NCBI GenBank assembly: GCA_947498645.1
Contig: CANMKS010000001.1
Coordinates: 372,001 to 436,000 of the forward strand
DNA from: an uncultured Paracoccaceae bacterium
Lineage (GTDB): Bacteria; Pseudomonadota; Alphaproteobacteria; Rhodobacterales; Rhodobacteraceae
Direction: 5' to 3'
DNA length: 64,000 bases
Below, one piece after another: positions 44,834 through 53,307 of this stretch. The position numbers and the translations under genes are program-made. The notes beneath the pieces are model-generated. The model saw only the letters and a list, made by a program, of their open reading frames with translations. It ran no database searches and was not told where the DNA came from. Within the stretch, counting starts at the first letter, position 1. Each line of letters begins with the position of its first letter.

Positions 44834-45909
44834 AAACGGTCCTCGGTTTGTTTATCGAAAAGCGATGCGCGCGATGGATCGACGCCGATGGCGACCGTCT
44901 CGCCTGCTTTGACAGTGGCCTGCCCATCCATGCGGATGCGGAAAATGTGCTGGCCCAGCTGGGCATAGACCAATGTGTCGGACCCCATCGGTTCAACCAG
45001 ATCAACAACGACGTTGAATTGCAGCGGTGCGTTTTTGACCAATTCGCCGGTTACCACATGTTCTGGCCGAATCCCGATCACAGCAGGCCGGTCAGCGGTT
45101 TGGGGGGCTGCGAAGTCATACCCCGTCATCGGCATGACCATGTCGTCAACCTTGAAATTCCCGCTCTCCAAATGTCCTTCAAGAAAATTCATCGACGGGC
45201 TGCCGATAAAATCGGCGACATAAAGGTTGCGCGGCTGGTTATAAATCTCGTCCGGGGTGCCAAGTTGCATGATCGCCCCGCCCTTCATCACGGCAATCCG
45301 GTCGGCCAGTGTCATCGCCTCGACCTGATCATGGGTCACGTAGATCATGGTGTTTTGCAGCTGATTGTGCAGGCGCTTCAGCTCGACCCGCAAATCAACC
45401 CGCAGCTTGGCATCAAGGTTGGAGAGCGGTTCGTCAAAGAGGAACACATCCACATCACGCACCAGCGCACGACCGATTGCGACACGCTGGCGCTGACCAC
45501 CGGACAAGGCCCCCGGCTTGCGATTCAGCAGCGGTTCGATTTGCAGGATGTCGGCGGCGCGGGCGACACGCGCCTCGATCTCGTCCTTGGGTAGTTTGGC
45601 GTTTTTCAGGCCAAACGACAGGTTCCCCTTCACGGTCATCTGCGGGTAGAGCGCGTAGGATTGAAACACCATGCCGATGCCCCGCTCGGACGGTTCGGCC
45701 CATGTCACGTTCTTGCCTTTGATGTGGATTTGGCCATCGGTCACTTCCAACAGGCCCGCGATGCAGTTCAGCAGCGTGGATTTGCCGCAACCCGATGAGC
45801 CGAGCAAAACAAGAAATTCGCCTTCGTTGATGTTCAGATCAAGGTTTTGCAGTACCTTGACCGCCCCGAATGCCAGATCGAGTTGTTTGATTTCTACTGA
45901 ATAGCTCAT
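44830..45909 (-). CDS. Sugar ABC transporter ATP-binding protein (MsmK/UgpC type)
   Basis: This 359-residue protein has Walker A LLGSSGCGKSTLLNC, signature LSGGQRQRVAIGRAL, Walker B VFLFDEPLSNLDAKL, the H-loop VTHD and a C-terminal OB-like TOBE domain (about 240-350). It energises the co-encoded permeases. It overlaps both neighbours by four bases. Confidence 0.94.
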   Translation of the reverse strand: MSYSVEIKQLDLAFGAVKVLQNLDLNINEGEFLVLLGSSGCGKSTLLNCIAGLLEVTDGQIHIKGKNVTWAEPSERGIGMVFQSYALYPQMTVKGNLSFGLKNAKLPKDEIEARVARAADILQIEPLLNRKPGALSGGQRQRVAIGRALVRDVDVFLFDEPLSNLDAKLRVDLRVELKRLHNQLQNTMIYVTHDQVEAMTLADRIAVMKGGAIMQLGTPDEIYNQPRNLYVADFIGSPSMNFLEGHLESGNFKVDDMVMPMTGYDFAAPQTADRPAVIGIRPEHVVTGELVKNAPLQFNVVVDLVEPMGSDTLVYAQLGQHIFRIRMDGQATVKAGETVAIGVDPSRASLFDKQTEDRL

Positions 45910-46823
45910 CCTTTGACGGCCCCTGCTGCAATGCCCCGGACAAAGAGTTTGCCAGACGCGAAATAGATAACGAGTGGCACAAGGCCAGTGAGAAGTGTGG
46001 CGGCCATGTTGACGTTATACTCCTTGATGCCCTGCACCGAGTTCACGATGTTATTGAGCTGAACAGTCATCGGGTATGTGGCCGGTTTGGTGTAGATCAC
46101 CCCGAACAGGAAATCGTTCCAGATACCTGTGACCTGCAAGATGATCGCCACCACAAAGATCGGCAGCGCCATGGGCAGCATGACCTGGAAGTAAATCCGC
46201 CAGAACCCGGCCCCATCCACACGCGCCGCTTTGAACAGCTCTTCGGGGATGGACGCAAAGTAGTTGCGGAACAGCAGCGTCAGGATCGGCATCCCAAACA
46301 CCGTATGCACCAGAACCAGACCACCCAGATCGCCCATTAGTCCGATTTCACGCAGCATGATCACAATGGGATACAGCATCGTCTGATACGGAATGAAGGC
46401 ACCAAGGATGAGGATGGTAAAGAACACCTCTGACCCTTTGAATTTCCAGTGCGACAGCGCATAGCCGTTCACCGATGCAATCGCGATGGACAGAACGACC
46501 GACGGGATCAGGATTTGGACGGAGTTCCAGAAACCCTTCGACAGCCCTGTGCAGTCAAGACCCGTGCAGGCCTCTGACCATGCTTTGACCCATGGCTGGA
46601 ATGTGACTTCCAATGGTGGGCCAAAGACATTGCCAAGCCGGATTTCCGGCATCCCCTTCAGTGACGTCACGACCATCACGTAGAGCGGCAGCAGGTAATA
46701 CATGCTGACCACGATCAACGTGCCGTAGAGGAAGATATTGTTGCGGCTGAACCGCTTTTTCGGTTTTGGCCCGCGTGGCCCTGTCAGTGCGGTATCAGGC
46801 ATTCTTGCGGCCTCCGAATTCAA
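45906..46823 (-). CDS. Sugar ABC transporter permease (MalG/ThuG type)
   Basis: This 305-residue protein has six hydrophobic segments and the EAA-loop motif EELFKAARVDGAGFWRIYFQ. It is the inner-membrane partner of the ATPase and overlaps the other permease by 29 bases. Confidence 0.92.
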   Translation of the reverse strand: MNSEAARMPDTALTGPRGPKPKKRFSRNNIFLYGTLIVVSMYYLLPLYVMVVTSLKGMPEIRLGNVFGPPLEVTFQPWVKAWSEACTGLDCTGLSKGFWNSVQILIPSVVLSIAIASVNGYALSHWKFKGSEVFFTILILGAFIPYQTMLYPIVIMLREIGLMGDLGGLVLVHTVFGMPILTLLFRNYFASIPEELFKAARVDGAGFWRIYFQVMLPMALPIFVVAIILQVTGIWNDFLFGVIYTKPATYPMTVQLNNIVNSVQGIKEYNVNMAATLLTGLVPLVIYFASGKLFVRGIAAGAVKG

Positions 46824-47721
46824 GGTAGGCCCAGGGAATCAGGATGATGATCACCGAGCACAGCATCATGGTGGAAGCGGCAAAGCCCTGGCCCAGGTTT
46901 TGCGCCTGAAACATGTAGTTGATGACGTATTTGGCAGGCACTTCGGAACTGATCCCCGGCCCGCCGTTGGTTTGGGCGACGACAAGGTCATAAAGTTTGA
47001 TGATACCCGAAGCGATCAGCACAAGTGAGGTGATGAACACCGGCCGCATCATCGGGATGACGATCCGCACGTAGGTTTTTACCGTGCCGATCCCGTCCAC
47101 GCGGGCGGCTTTCCAGATATCCTCGTCGATGCCCCGCAGCCCGGCCAGCATGATGCACATGATCAGCCCGGATCCTTGCCAGATGCCCGCGATCAGCAGG
47201 CCGAACATGACGATATCAGGGTTGTTAAGCGGGTCGAACTGAAAGCTTTCCCAGCCCCAGCCTTGCACCAGTGATTGCAGGCCAAAGTCGGGGTTCAAGA
47301 TCCATTGCCATGCCAGCCCGGTGACAACAAAGGACAGCGCGAAAGGGTAAAGGAAAATCGTGCGAAAGGCGCTTTCAAACCTGATTTTCCGGTCGAGCAA
47401 TGCAGCGAGAATGAAACCGATGGTCAGCGTCAGGATCAGCGAGCAGATGCCATAAAGCGCAAGGTTCGAGATTGAGATCAACCAGCGCGGCGTGTCCCAG
47501 AGCCGTTCATATTGGTCGAACCCAACCCAGTTGAGCTTGGGCAAGAGTTTCGACCCGGTAAAGGAATGGACAACCGTCCAGAGCGTTCCGCCAACGAAGA
47601 CCACCATTGCCGTCAGGATCATCGGGATCGAGGCGATCTTGGCCATTGGATTGCGGAACAGCCGTGATGGGCGTTTGGCGCCCGTGGCGCCACGTAGCGC
47701 CCCGTCTTCAACCACTGACAT
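46795..47721 (-). CDS. Sugar ABC transporter permease (MalF/ThuF type)
   Basis: This 308-residue protein has about six membrane segments and the EAA motif IDEDIWKAARVDGIGTVKTY. ATG 47721 (MSVVEDGALRG) has GGGGAG upstream and is preferred to an in-frame start at 47811. It follows the binding-protein gene after about 100 bases. Confidence 0.92.
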   Translation of the reverse strand: MSVVEDGALRGATGAKRPSRLFRNPMAKIASIPMILTAMVVFVGGTLWTVVHSFTGSKLLPKLNWVGFDQYERLWDTPRWLISISNLALYGICSLILTLTIGFILAALLDRKIRFESAFRTIFLYPFALSFVVTGLAWQWILNPDFGLQSLVQGWGWESFQFDPLNNPDIVMFGLLIAGIWQGSGLIMCIMLAGLRGIDEDIWKAARVDGIGTVKTYVRIVIPMMRPVFITSLVLIASGIIKLYDLVVAQTNGGPGISSEVPAKYVINYMFQAQNLGQGFAASTMMLCSVIIILIPWAYLEFGGRKNA

Positions 47722-47824
47722 TGTGGTATCTCCCCTGCTGGCGACACTGGCCTGTCTGGCAGGCCATGGTGCAATATCCAAACGGCCCACCTGACGGATC
47801 AGGTGGGCCACTCGGGAGGTTCGT

Positions 47825-49051
47825 TTAGTCTGCGGCTGCGATCAGATCAGCGTAACGCGCCTGCGCGTCAGCCGCTGACATGTCACCGGACCAGAATTCA
47901 GCCATCAAATCTTCGATTTGTGTCTGCGTGTCAGCCGACAGCGACTGATCACCGGATGGCAGGATGCCGCCGTCAGCAAGGATGCCGAGGCCCTTTTGCA
48001 TACAGCCATTGGCGGCGGCCATGTCGATATCACCGCGCACCGGCAAAGAACCTTTGGCGAGGTTGAAGGACACCTGCACCTCAGGAGAGATCAGCAGCGC
48101 TGCCAGCTCTTTCTGGGCTGCTGTGATTTCCGGATCGTCGTTCGCAGGGAAGTAGAACGCATCACCACCGGTATCGAGGATTTCGTTGAGACCCAGACCT
48201 GGCAGGCAGGAATAGTCCTGACCTTCGACCTGTTCTGCGACAGAGAATTCACCCTGCGCCCAGTCACCCATCAGCTGTGCGCCAGCCATGCCGGTGATGA
48301 CCATGTTCGTGGCCTGGTTCCAGTCTTGCACGTTGCTGTCACGTGCCAGTTCGCGGGCGTTTGCGACCGCTTCGAAAACAGCGGTGTATTCAGGGCCGCG
48401 GGCCACGTCTGCGTTCTTGTTCACGGTCACTTCGCGCCATGCATCTGTGCCGGCCACAGCGATTGTGATCGCACCAAATGCGAGGTTCTGCTGCCAGCCC
48501 TGCTGACCCATGGCCAGTGGCACCATACCAGCAGCTTCGAGCGCCGGTGCCGAAGCCACGAACTCATTCCAATCTGACGGCACAGGCTGGCCTGCTTTTT
48601 CATAGGCGTCATGGCTGAGCCACAGCCACTGGGCAGAGTGGATGTTGACAGGCACGCAGTAGATACGGCCATCAAGTGTGCAACTGTCCAGCAGGGATGA
48701 CGGGTTCACGATGTCCGCCCAACCGCCCGCTTCGGCCACGTCGGTGAGGTCAAGCATCAGGCCTGCCTCTATCAATTCTTCGGCTTGCCGTCCGTGGTTC
48801 AACTGGGTCGCACCCATTGGGTCGCCCCCCAGGATACGGCTGATAATGATGGGGCGCGCTGTACCGCCGGACCCGGCAATAGCGCCATCAACCCATGTGT
48901 TGCCTGTGGCGTTCCACGCCTCGGCAAATTTGGAAACGGCAGCGGCTTCACCGCCTGACGTCCACCAGTGTGTGACTTCCAGTTCAACGGCAGATGCCGC
49001 GGATGCGCTGACGATTGCGGTCGCCGCGAGTAGTTTTGTTGATAGCTTCAC
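47825..49051 (-). CDS. Sugar ABC transporter substrate-binding protein
   Basis: This 408-residue periplasmic protein has a signal peptide (MKLSTKLLAATAIVSASAAS) and the glucose/mannose-type opening VELEVTHWWTSGGEAAAVSK. It starts at GTG 49051 with GGAGGAGAG upstream. Given the neighbouring beta-mannosidase, the ligand is probably mannose or a manno-oligosaccharide (inference). Confidence 0.92.
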   Translation of the reverse strand: MKLSTKLLAATAIVSASAASAVELEVTHWWTSGGEAAAVSKFAEAWNATGNTWVDGAIAGSGGTARPIIISRILGGDPMGATQLNHGRQAEELIEAGLMLDLTDVAEAGGWADIVNPSSLLDSCTLDGRIYCVPVNIHSAQWLWLSHDAYEKAGQPVPSDWNEFVASAPALEAAGMVPLAMGQQGWQQNLAFGAITIAVAGTDAWREVTVNKNADVARGPEYTAVFEAVANARELARDSNVQDWNQATNMVITGMAGAQLMGDWAQGEFSVAEQVEGQDYSCLPGLGLNEILDTGGDAFYFPANDDPEITAAQKELAALLISPEVQVSFNLAKGSLPVRGDIDMAAANGCMQKGLGILADGGILPSGDQSLSADTQTQIEDLMAEFWSGDMSAADAQARYADLIAAAD

Positions 49052-49070
49052 GATTCTCTCCTCCCTGGTT

Positions 49071-49104
49071 CTAAATCGTTGTAGATTAGCCTATAACGAT
49101 TTAG
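49071..49104. promoter_or_regulatory. Inverted-repeat operator between ABC genes and lacI-type regulator
   Basis: CTAAATCGTT (49071-49080) and AACGATTTAG (49095-49104) are a perfect 10-bp inverted repeat with a 14-base spacer. They lie 20 bases before the binding-protein start and 154 bases before the LacI-family gene. This is the expected place for a repressor to control the importer operon. A palindrome this long suits two LacI-type half sites or a pair of operators. Confidence 0.65.
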
Positions 49105-49257
49105 ATTGACCTCGCAAGAAATAATAAGCCAAGGTAGTGGAAAGTTGCAGGGCAGAAGGTTAACGCTTTGTTGTTATGCTATTTTCGCATATTGCAACTG
49201 TGTTTGCCGGTTACCAAATGACGGCAAGCCTGCCCCAAATGCAGGAGTTCGGGAAAA

Positions 49258-50301
49258 ATGCCGCACAGCAAGTCACAGCCAAAGACGGCCCAGGCAAACC
49301 TGTCGTCCGAGGGCAAACCGACGCTGAAAACAATCGCGCGGCTAAGCGGCCTTGCCGTACCAACTGTGTCGCGCGCGCTGAACGATGCCCCCGATATCGG
49401 CAGCGAAACCAAAAAGCTGATCCGCAAGATTGCCAATGAAATCGGCTATGTCCCCAACCGTGCAGGCGTGCGCCTGCGCACCGGGCGCACCAATGTCATC
49501 AGTCTTGTCATGTCCACCGAGCACGACCTGATGAGCCATACCGCGCGGCTGATCGCTTCTGTCGCAAGCGGGCTGCGCGATACGCCATTCCATCTGGTTG
49601 TCACCCCGTTCTTTCCCGATCAGGATCCGATGGAGCCTGTCCGCTATATCGTTGAAACCGGGTCTGCCGATGCGGTGATCATGAACCAGATCCAACCCAA
49701 TGACCCGCGTGTCGCCTACCTGATGGATCGCAAGTTTCCCTTTGCCACCCATGGCCGCACCAATTGGGCGGATCAGCATGCCTACTATGATTTTGACAAC
49801 GAGGCCTTTGGCCGTATTGCCGTGAACCAGCTTGTCGGGCGTGGCCGCAAGAACATCCATGTCGTGGCCCCACCCAAGGCCCATAACTATGCCCAGCATA
49901 TGATCGCCGGCGTGACCGAGAGTGGCGCGGCTCATGGGGTAAACGTGACGATTGCCGACGATATCACAAGCGACACGGCAAGCGCCGATGTTGTGGCATC
50001 CCTGTGCAAGACCCTGCAAGAGCGCCCCAATATTGACGCCGTGATTACCGCGTCGACCTCATCGGCGATGGCTGCTGTTGCTGCTGTGGAACAGCATGGC
50101 GCAGAGGTCGGCCAACAGATCGACGTCTATTCGAAAGAGGCTTTGCCGTTTCTCAAACTGTTCCGCGCGGATATTTTGACCATCGCGGAACAGGTGAATA
50201 CGGCTGGTGAGTTTCTGGCCAAGGCCGCCATTCAGGCCATTCGCAAGCCTGATGAAGCACCGATGCAGGGACTTGAGGTGCCATCAGACGGCACGTCTTA
50301 G
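49258..50301 (+). CDS. LacI-family transcriptional regulator
   Basis: This 347-residue regulator has an N-terminal helix-turn-helix (about residues 22-75: TLKTIARLSGLAVPTVSRAL, RKIANEIGYVPNRAGVRLR) and a periplasmic-binding-protein-like ligand domain. It is divergent from the sugar importer and is the likely repressor binding the 49071-49104 repeat. Its last 18 bases overlap the convergent gluconokinase gene. Confidence 0.92.
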   Translation: MPHSKSQPKTAQANLSSEGKPTLKTIARLSGLAVPTVSRALNDAPDIGSETKKLIRKIANEIGYVPNRAGVRLRTGRTNVISLVMSTEHDLMSHTARLIASVASGLRDTPFHLVVTPFFPDQDPMEPVRYIVETGSADAVIMNQIQPNDPRVAYLMDRKFPFATHGRTNWADQHAYYDFDNEAFGRIAVNQLVGRGRKNIHVVAPPKAHNYAQHMIAGVTESGAAHGVNVTIADDITSDTASADVVASLCKTLQERPNIDAVITASTSSAMAAVAAVEQHGAEVGQQIDVYSKEALPFLKLFRADILTIAEQVNTAGEFLAKAAIQAIRKPDEAPMQGLEVPSDGTS

Positions 50302-50802
50302 CGCCGCCACGATATCGGCAACTGATTGATCAATCGAAACAGCAACCGTCGGGTTCTGTGGCACTTCAAGCGCGGCAAACTGACTGTCCAGTAACGACGC
50401 TGGCATATAGTGGCCCCTGCGCTGCGCCAGCCGCCTGGCAACCACGTCATATGGTGCGTCCAGATAGCCGATTTTCAGGCCATCTATGCACCGCTGAAGG
50501 TGGTCACGATAGGATCGTTTCAGCGCAGAACAGGCAAAAACCACAGGCCCCGCCGCCCGCTGCGCATTCACCGCAGCGGCCAATTGATCCAACCATGGCC
50601 AGCGCATGTCATCAGTCAATGGTTTGCCGGATGCCATATGGGCAATGTTGGATTGCGGGTGATAATCATCTCCATCCAGAAAGGTGCCGCCCAACGCCGT
50701 GGCCAGCCCGGCCCCGATCGTGGACTTGCCACACCCCGACACACCCATCACCAAAATCGCCTTGTGAATGCTAACGTCCGGGGATCGCACCACGTTTTTC
50801 AC
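50284..50802 (-). CDS. gntK: Gluconokinase
   Basis: This 172-residue small-molecule kinase has P-loop VMGVSGCGKSTIG (18-30), DGDDYHPQSNIAHMASGKPL and ACSALKRSYRDHL, diagnostic of GntK-type enzymes. It phosphorylates D-gluconate. It starts at GTG 50802 (later GTGs at 50793 and 50790 are possible) inside the end of the LOG gene, so the two are coupled. Its presence here suggests hexonate catabolism linked to the sugar locus. Confidence 0.9.
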   Translation of the reverse strand: MKNVVRSPDVSIHKAILVMGVSGCGKSTIGAGLATALGGTFLDGDDYHPQSNIAHMASGKPLTDDMRWPWLDQLAAAVNAQRAAGPVVFACSALKRSYRDHLQRCIDGLKIGYLDAPYDVVARRLAQRRGHYMPASLLDSQFAALEVPQNPTVAVSIDQSVADIVAALRRAV

Positions 50803-51616
50803 CTTTGCCTACCCAGCTATCAAGGGCGGCAATCGCCTCTTCCGCGGTGTCGACAAAGCGGAACAGTTTCAAATCATCGGCAGAGATTGTGCCCGCATCA
50901 GACAGCGCATCCCAGTTGATGATCTTTTCCCAGAACGCCCGCCCGAACAGCAGGAACGGCACCTGCGCCATCCGGCCCGTCTGGATCAGTGTCAGCGCCT
51001 CGAACATTTCGTCCAAGGTGCCAAAACCGCCCGGAAAGACGCAGACCGCCGAGGCGCGCATCAGGAAATGCATCTTGCGAATGGCGAAGTAGTGAAAGTT
51101 GAAACACAGCTCTGGTGTCACATAGGGGTTGGGCGCCTGTTCATGTGGCAGCACGATGTTCAGCCCGATGGACCGACCGCCTGCATCCATGGCACCACGG
51201 TTGCCCGCCTCCATCACGCCCGGCCCGCCGCCGGTGACGATCACGTCTTCGCGGCCCCCGGTTTTCAGCGACCGTTCGGTCATCATCTGCGCGAACTTGC
51301 GGGCTTCCTCGTAGAAGGCTGACAGATCGGCCAGCGTTTGTGTGCGTGCCGTGTCCTTTTTGGCGGGCTCGGGGATGCGCGCGCCGCCAAACAAGACAAT
51401 GGTTGAGGCCACCTCGGCCTCGTTCATCAGCATTTCGGGTTTCAGCAGTTCCAGCTGCAATCGCACGGGGCGCAGTTCCTCGCGGCACATGAAATCATCA
51501 TCGGCAAAGGCCAGCGCATAGGATGGTGCGCGTGTTTGCGGCGTATCCGGGATGTGGCTGGCTGCTTCGCGATCCTGATGGCTGTCGCGGAATGGGTGGT
51601 GGCGATTGTCTTTCAT
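50771..51616 (-). CDS. LOG-family protein (cytokinin riboside monophosphate phosphoribohydrolase-like)
   Basis: This 281-residue protein has GGGPGVMEAGNRGAMDAG and the LOG motif PGGFGTLDEMFEAL. Homologues (YgdH/PpnN group) hydrolyse nucleoside 5'-monophosphates to base and ribose phosphate. A long N-terminal extension (about 90 residues) precedes the Rossmann core. It overlaps gntK by 32 bases. Confidence 0.87.
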   Translation of the reverse strand: MKDNRHHPFRDSHQDREAASHIPDTPQTRAPSYALAFADDDFMCREELRPVRLQLELLKPEMLMNEAEVASTIVLFGGARIPEPAKKDTARTQTLADLSAFYEEARKFAQMMTERSLKTGGREDVIVTGGGPGVMEAGNRGAMDAGGRSIGLNIVLPHEQAPNPYVTPELCFNFHYFAIRKMHFLMRASAVCVFPGGFGTLDEMFEALTLIQTGRMAQVPFLLFGRAFWEKIINWDALSDAGTISADDLKLFRFVDTAEEAIAALDSWVGKGEKRGAIPGR

Positions 51617-51749
51617 CGTATTCTTTTCCTGCCTAATGTGACCTGTAGAGTTGCCCGCCGCAGCGCAAGATGCAACGCAAATACCGGTGATTGATTGATT
51701 GTGTCCACACCGCTAGAAGCCTTGGAAAATAGCTTACCGGAGAATCCAG

Positions 51750-52577
51750 ATGTCCAATGCTGCCCTTGAGACCGCCATCGAAGCTGCGTGGGACGCCCGC
51801 GATACCATCACAACGTCAACGCAAGGCGAGGCCCGCGAGGCCATCGAGGACACGCTGAATGCGCTCGACAGCGGCAAGTTGCGCGTGGCCGAAAAGCTGG
51901 ACGATGGTAGCTGGCACGTGAACCAATGGGCCAAGAAAGCGGTGCTGTTGTCCTTCCGTCTGAACGATATGGAGCCGATCTCTGGCGGGAACGGCGGGTC
52001 CACATGGTGGGACAAGGTGCCATCAAAGTTCGACGGTTGGGGCGAAAATCAGTGGCGCGATGCAGGGTTTCGGGCTGTGCCCGGCTCCATCGTGCGTCGT
52101 TCCGCCTATATCGCCAAAGACGTGGTGTTGATGCCCTCATTTGTGAACCTTGGTGCCTATGTCGACGAAGGCTCCATGGTTGATGGCTGGGCGACCGTTG
52201 GCTCTTGCGCGCAGATCGGCAAGAACGTGCATCTGTCCGGCGGGGTTGGCATTGGCGGCGTGCTGGAACCGATGCAGGCAGGCCCGACCATCATCGAAGA
52301 CAACTGCTTTATCGGCGCCCGGTCCGAGGTTGTTGAAGGCTGTATCGTGCGCGAGGGGTCGGTCCTTGGCATGGGTGTGTTCATCGGCCAATCCACCAAG
52401 ATCGTAGACCGTGAAACCGGTGAAGTGATGTACGGCGAAGTGCCGCCCTATTCGGTGGTTGTGGCGGGCTCCATGCCCACAAAGAACAACATCAACCTTT
52501 ACTGCGCTGTGATCGTCAAGCGCGTGGATGAACGCACGCGGTCCAAGACCGGCATCAACGAATTGCTGCGGGACTAA
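51750..52577 (+). CDS. dapD: 2,3,4,5-tetrahydropyridine-2,6-dicarboxylate N-succinyltransferase
   Basis: This 275-residue left-handed beta-helix enzyme of lysine/diaminopimelate synthesis has [40 protein letters not shown] and [10 protein letters not shown]. It uses succinyl-CoA. The two genes that follow start directly after it, and dapE lies further downstream beyond an RTX protein gene. Confidence 0.95.
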   Translation: MSNAALETAIEAAWDARDTITTSTQGEAREAIEDTLNALDSGKLRVAEKLDDGSWHVNQWAKKAVLLSFRLNDMEPISGGNGGSTWWDKVPSKFDGWGENQWRDAGFRAVPGSIVRRSAYIAKDVVLMPSFVNLGAYVDEGSMVDGWATVGSCAQIGKNVHLSGGVGIGGVLEPMQAGPTIIEDNCFIGARSEVVEGCIVREGSVLGMGVFIGQSTKIVDRETGEVMYGEVPPYSVVVAGSMPTKNNINLYCAVIVKRVDERTRSKTGINELLRD

Positions 52578-52859
52578 GTGTTTATCAGCCGCATCATCGC
52601 GCGCAAACGCATCAAGGCGGGCGTCCGCCCTTCCTTCAAGGCGGCGTGGCTGCCGGTGGCGGCTGATATCATCATCATCGCAATCATCCTCGCCATGCTG
52701 TTTCTGCCCGCGGTCACGCTGACCATCGTGATGCAACTGACGCTGTTCTGGCGCATCCTGGCGCTGATGGTGCTGATTTATGCCCCCTTGCAGATCGTCA
52801 TCATCGTCTCGACCATCTGGGCGGTCCGGTCGCGCTGGGAAGAGAAAGAAAGCAAATGA
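52578..52859 (+). CDS. Small membrane protein downstream of dapD
   Basis: This 93-residue protein starts at GTG 52578, directly after the dapD stop. It has a Lys/Arg-rich N-terminus and two hydrophobic segments (about 26-50 and 53-80) and ends in a charged tail. No family is recognised. It overlaps the next gene by four bases. The position argues for a conserved cell-envelope accessory gene. Confidence 0.7.
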   Translation: MFISRIIARKRIKAGVRPSFKAAWLPVAADIIIIAIILAMLFLPAVTLTIVMQLTLFWRILALMVLIYAPLQIVIIVSTIWAVRSRWEEKESK

Positions 52860-53188
52860 CCAAGAAAGAAAGCCGCCAGCAGGTTTATACCCTGCTTGTC
52901 GAAGTTGGTCGCAATACCGGCGACGGTTTGCCGGAAGAGGCAACCGGGGCGGCGCTGATGTGTTTTGCTTCCGGCGTGGATGAGGCCGAAGCCGTGCGCG
53001 AAACCGTGGCGATCCTCAAACAGGCCGACCTCGCCCCGTTGGATGTGTCCGGCTATGGCACCTTGGACGAACGCATCGCTGAGGGGCATGACATCTCGGA
53101 CGATGAAAAGGCGTTGATGGCGCGCGCGCTGGAAGAAAACAGCGTGATCGTCGCACAGATGACCCCGTTTTTCGACAAAGTTACGTAA
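52856..53188 (+). CDS. Conserved hypothetical protein in the dapD operon
   Basis: This 110-residue soluble acidic protein starts MTKKESRQQVYTLLVEVGRN. It looks like a small all-alpha protein, with repeated Asp/Glu-rich helices. Function is unknown. It is translated by ATGA coupling with the preceding membrane protein. Confidence 0.78.
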   Translation: MTKKESRQQVYTLLVEVGRNTGDGLPEEATGAALMCFASGVDEAEAVRETVAILKQADLAPLDVSGYGTLDERIAEGHDISDDEKALMARALEENSVIVAQMTPFFDKVT

Positions 53189-53307
53189 GAATGCACATGT
53201 GGTGAAAGTATCGCGCCTGAAAGAGGTGCCGATTTTTTCACAATAGCGCCATGATCTGAGTGTCTTTAACCCAATGTTAACGAGTACATGGCAAGACCGG
53301 CCCTCAC

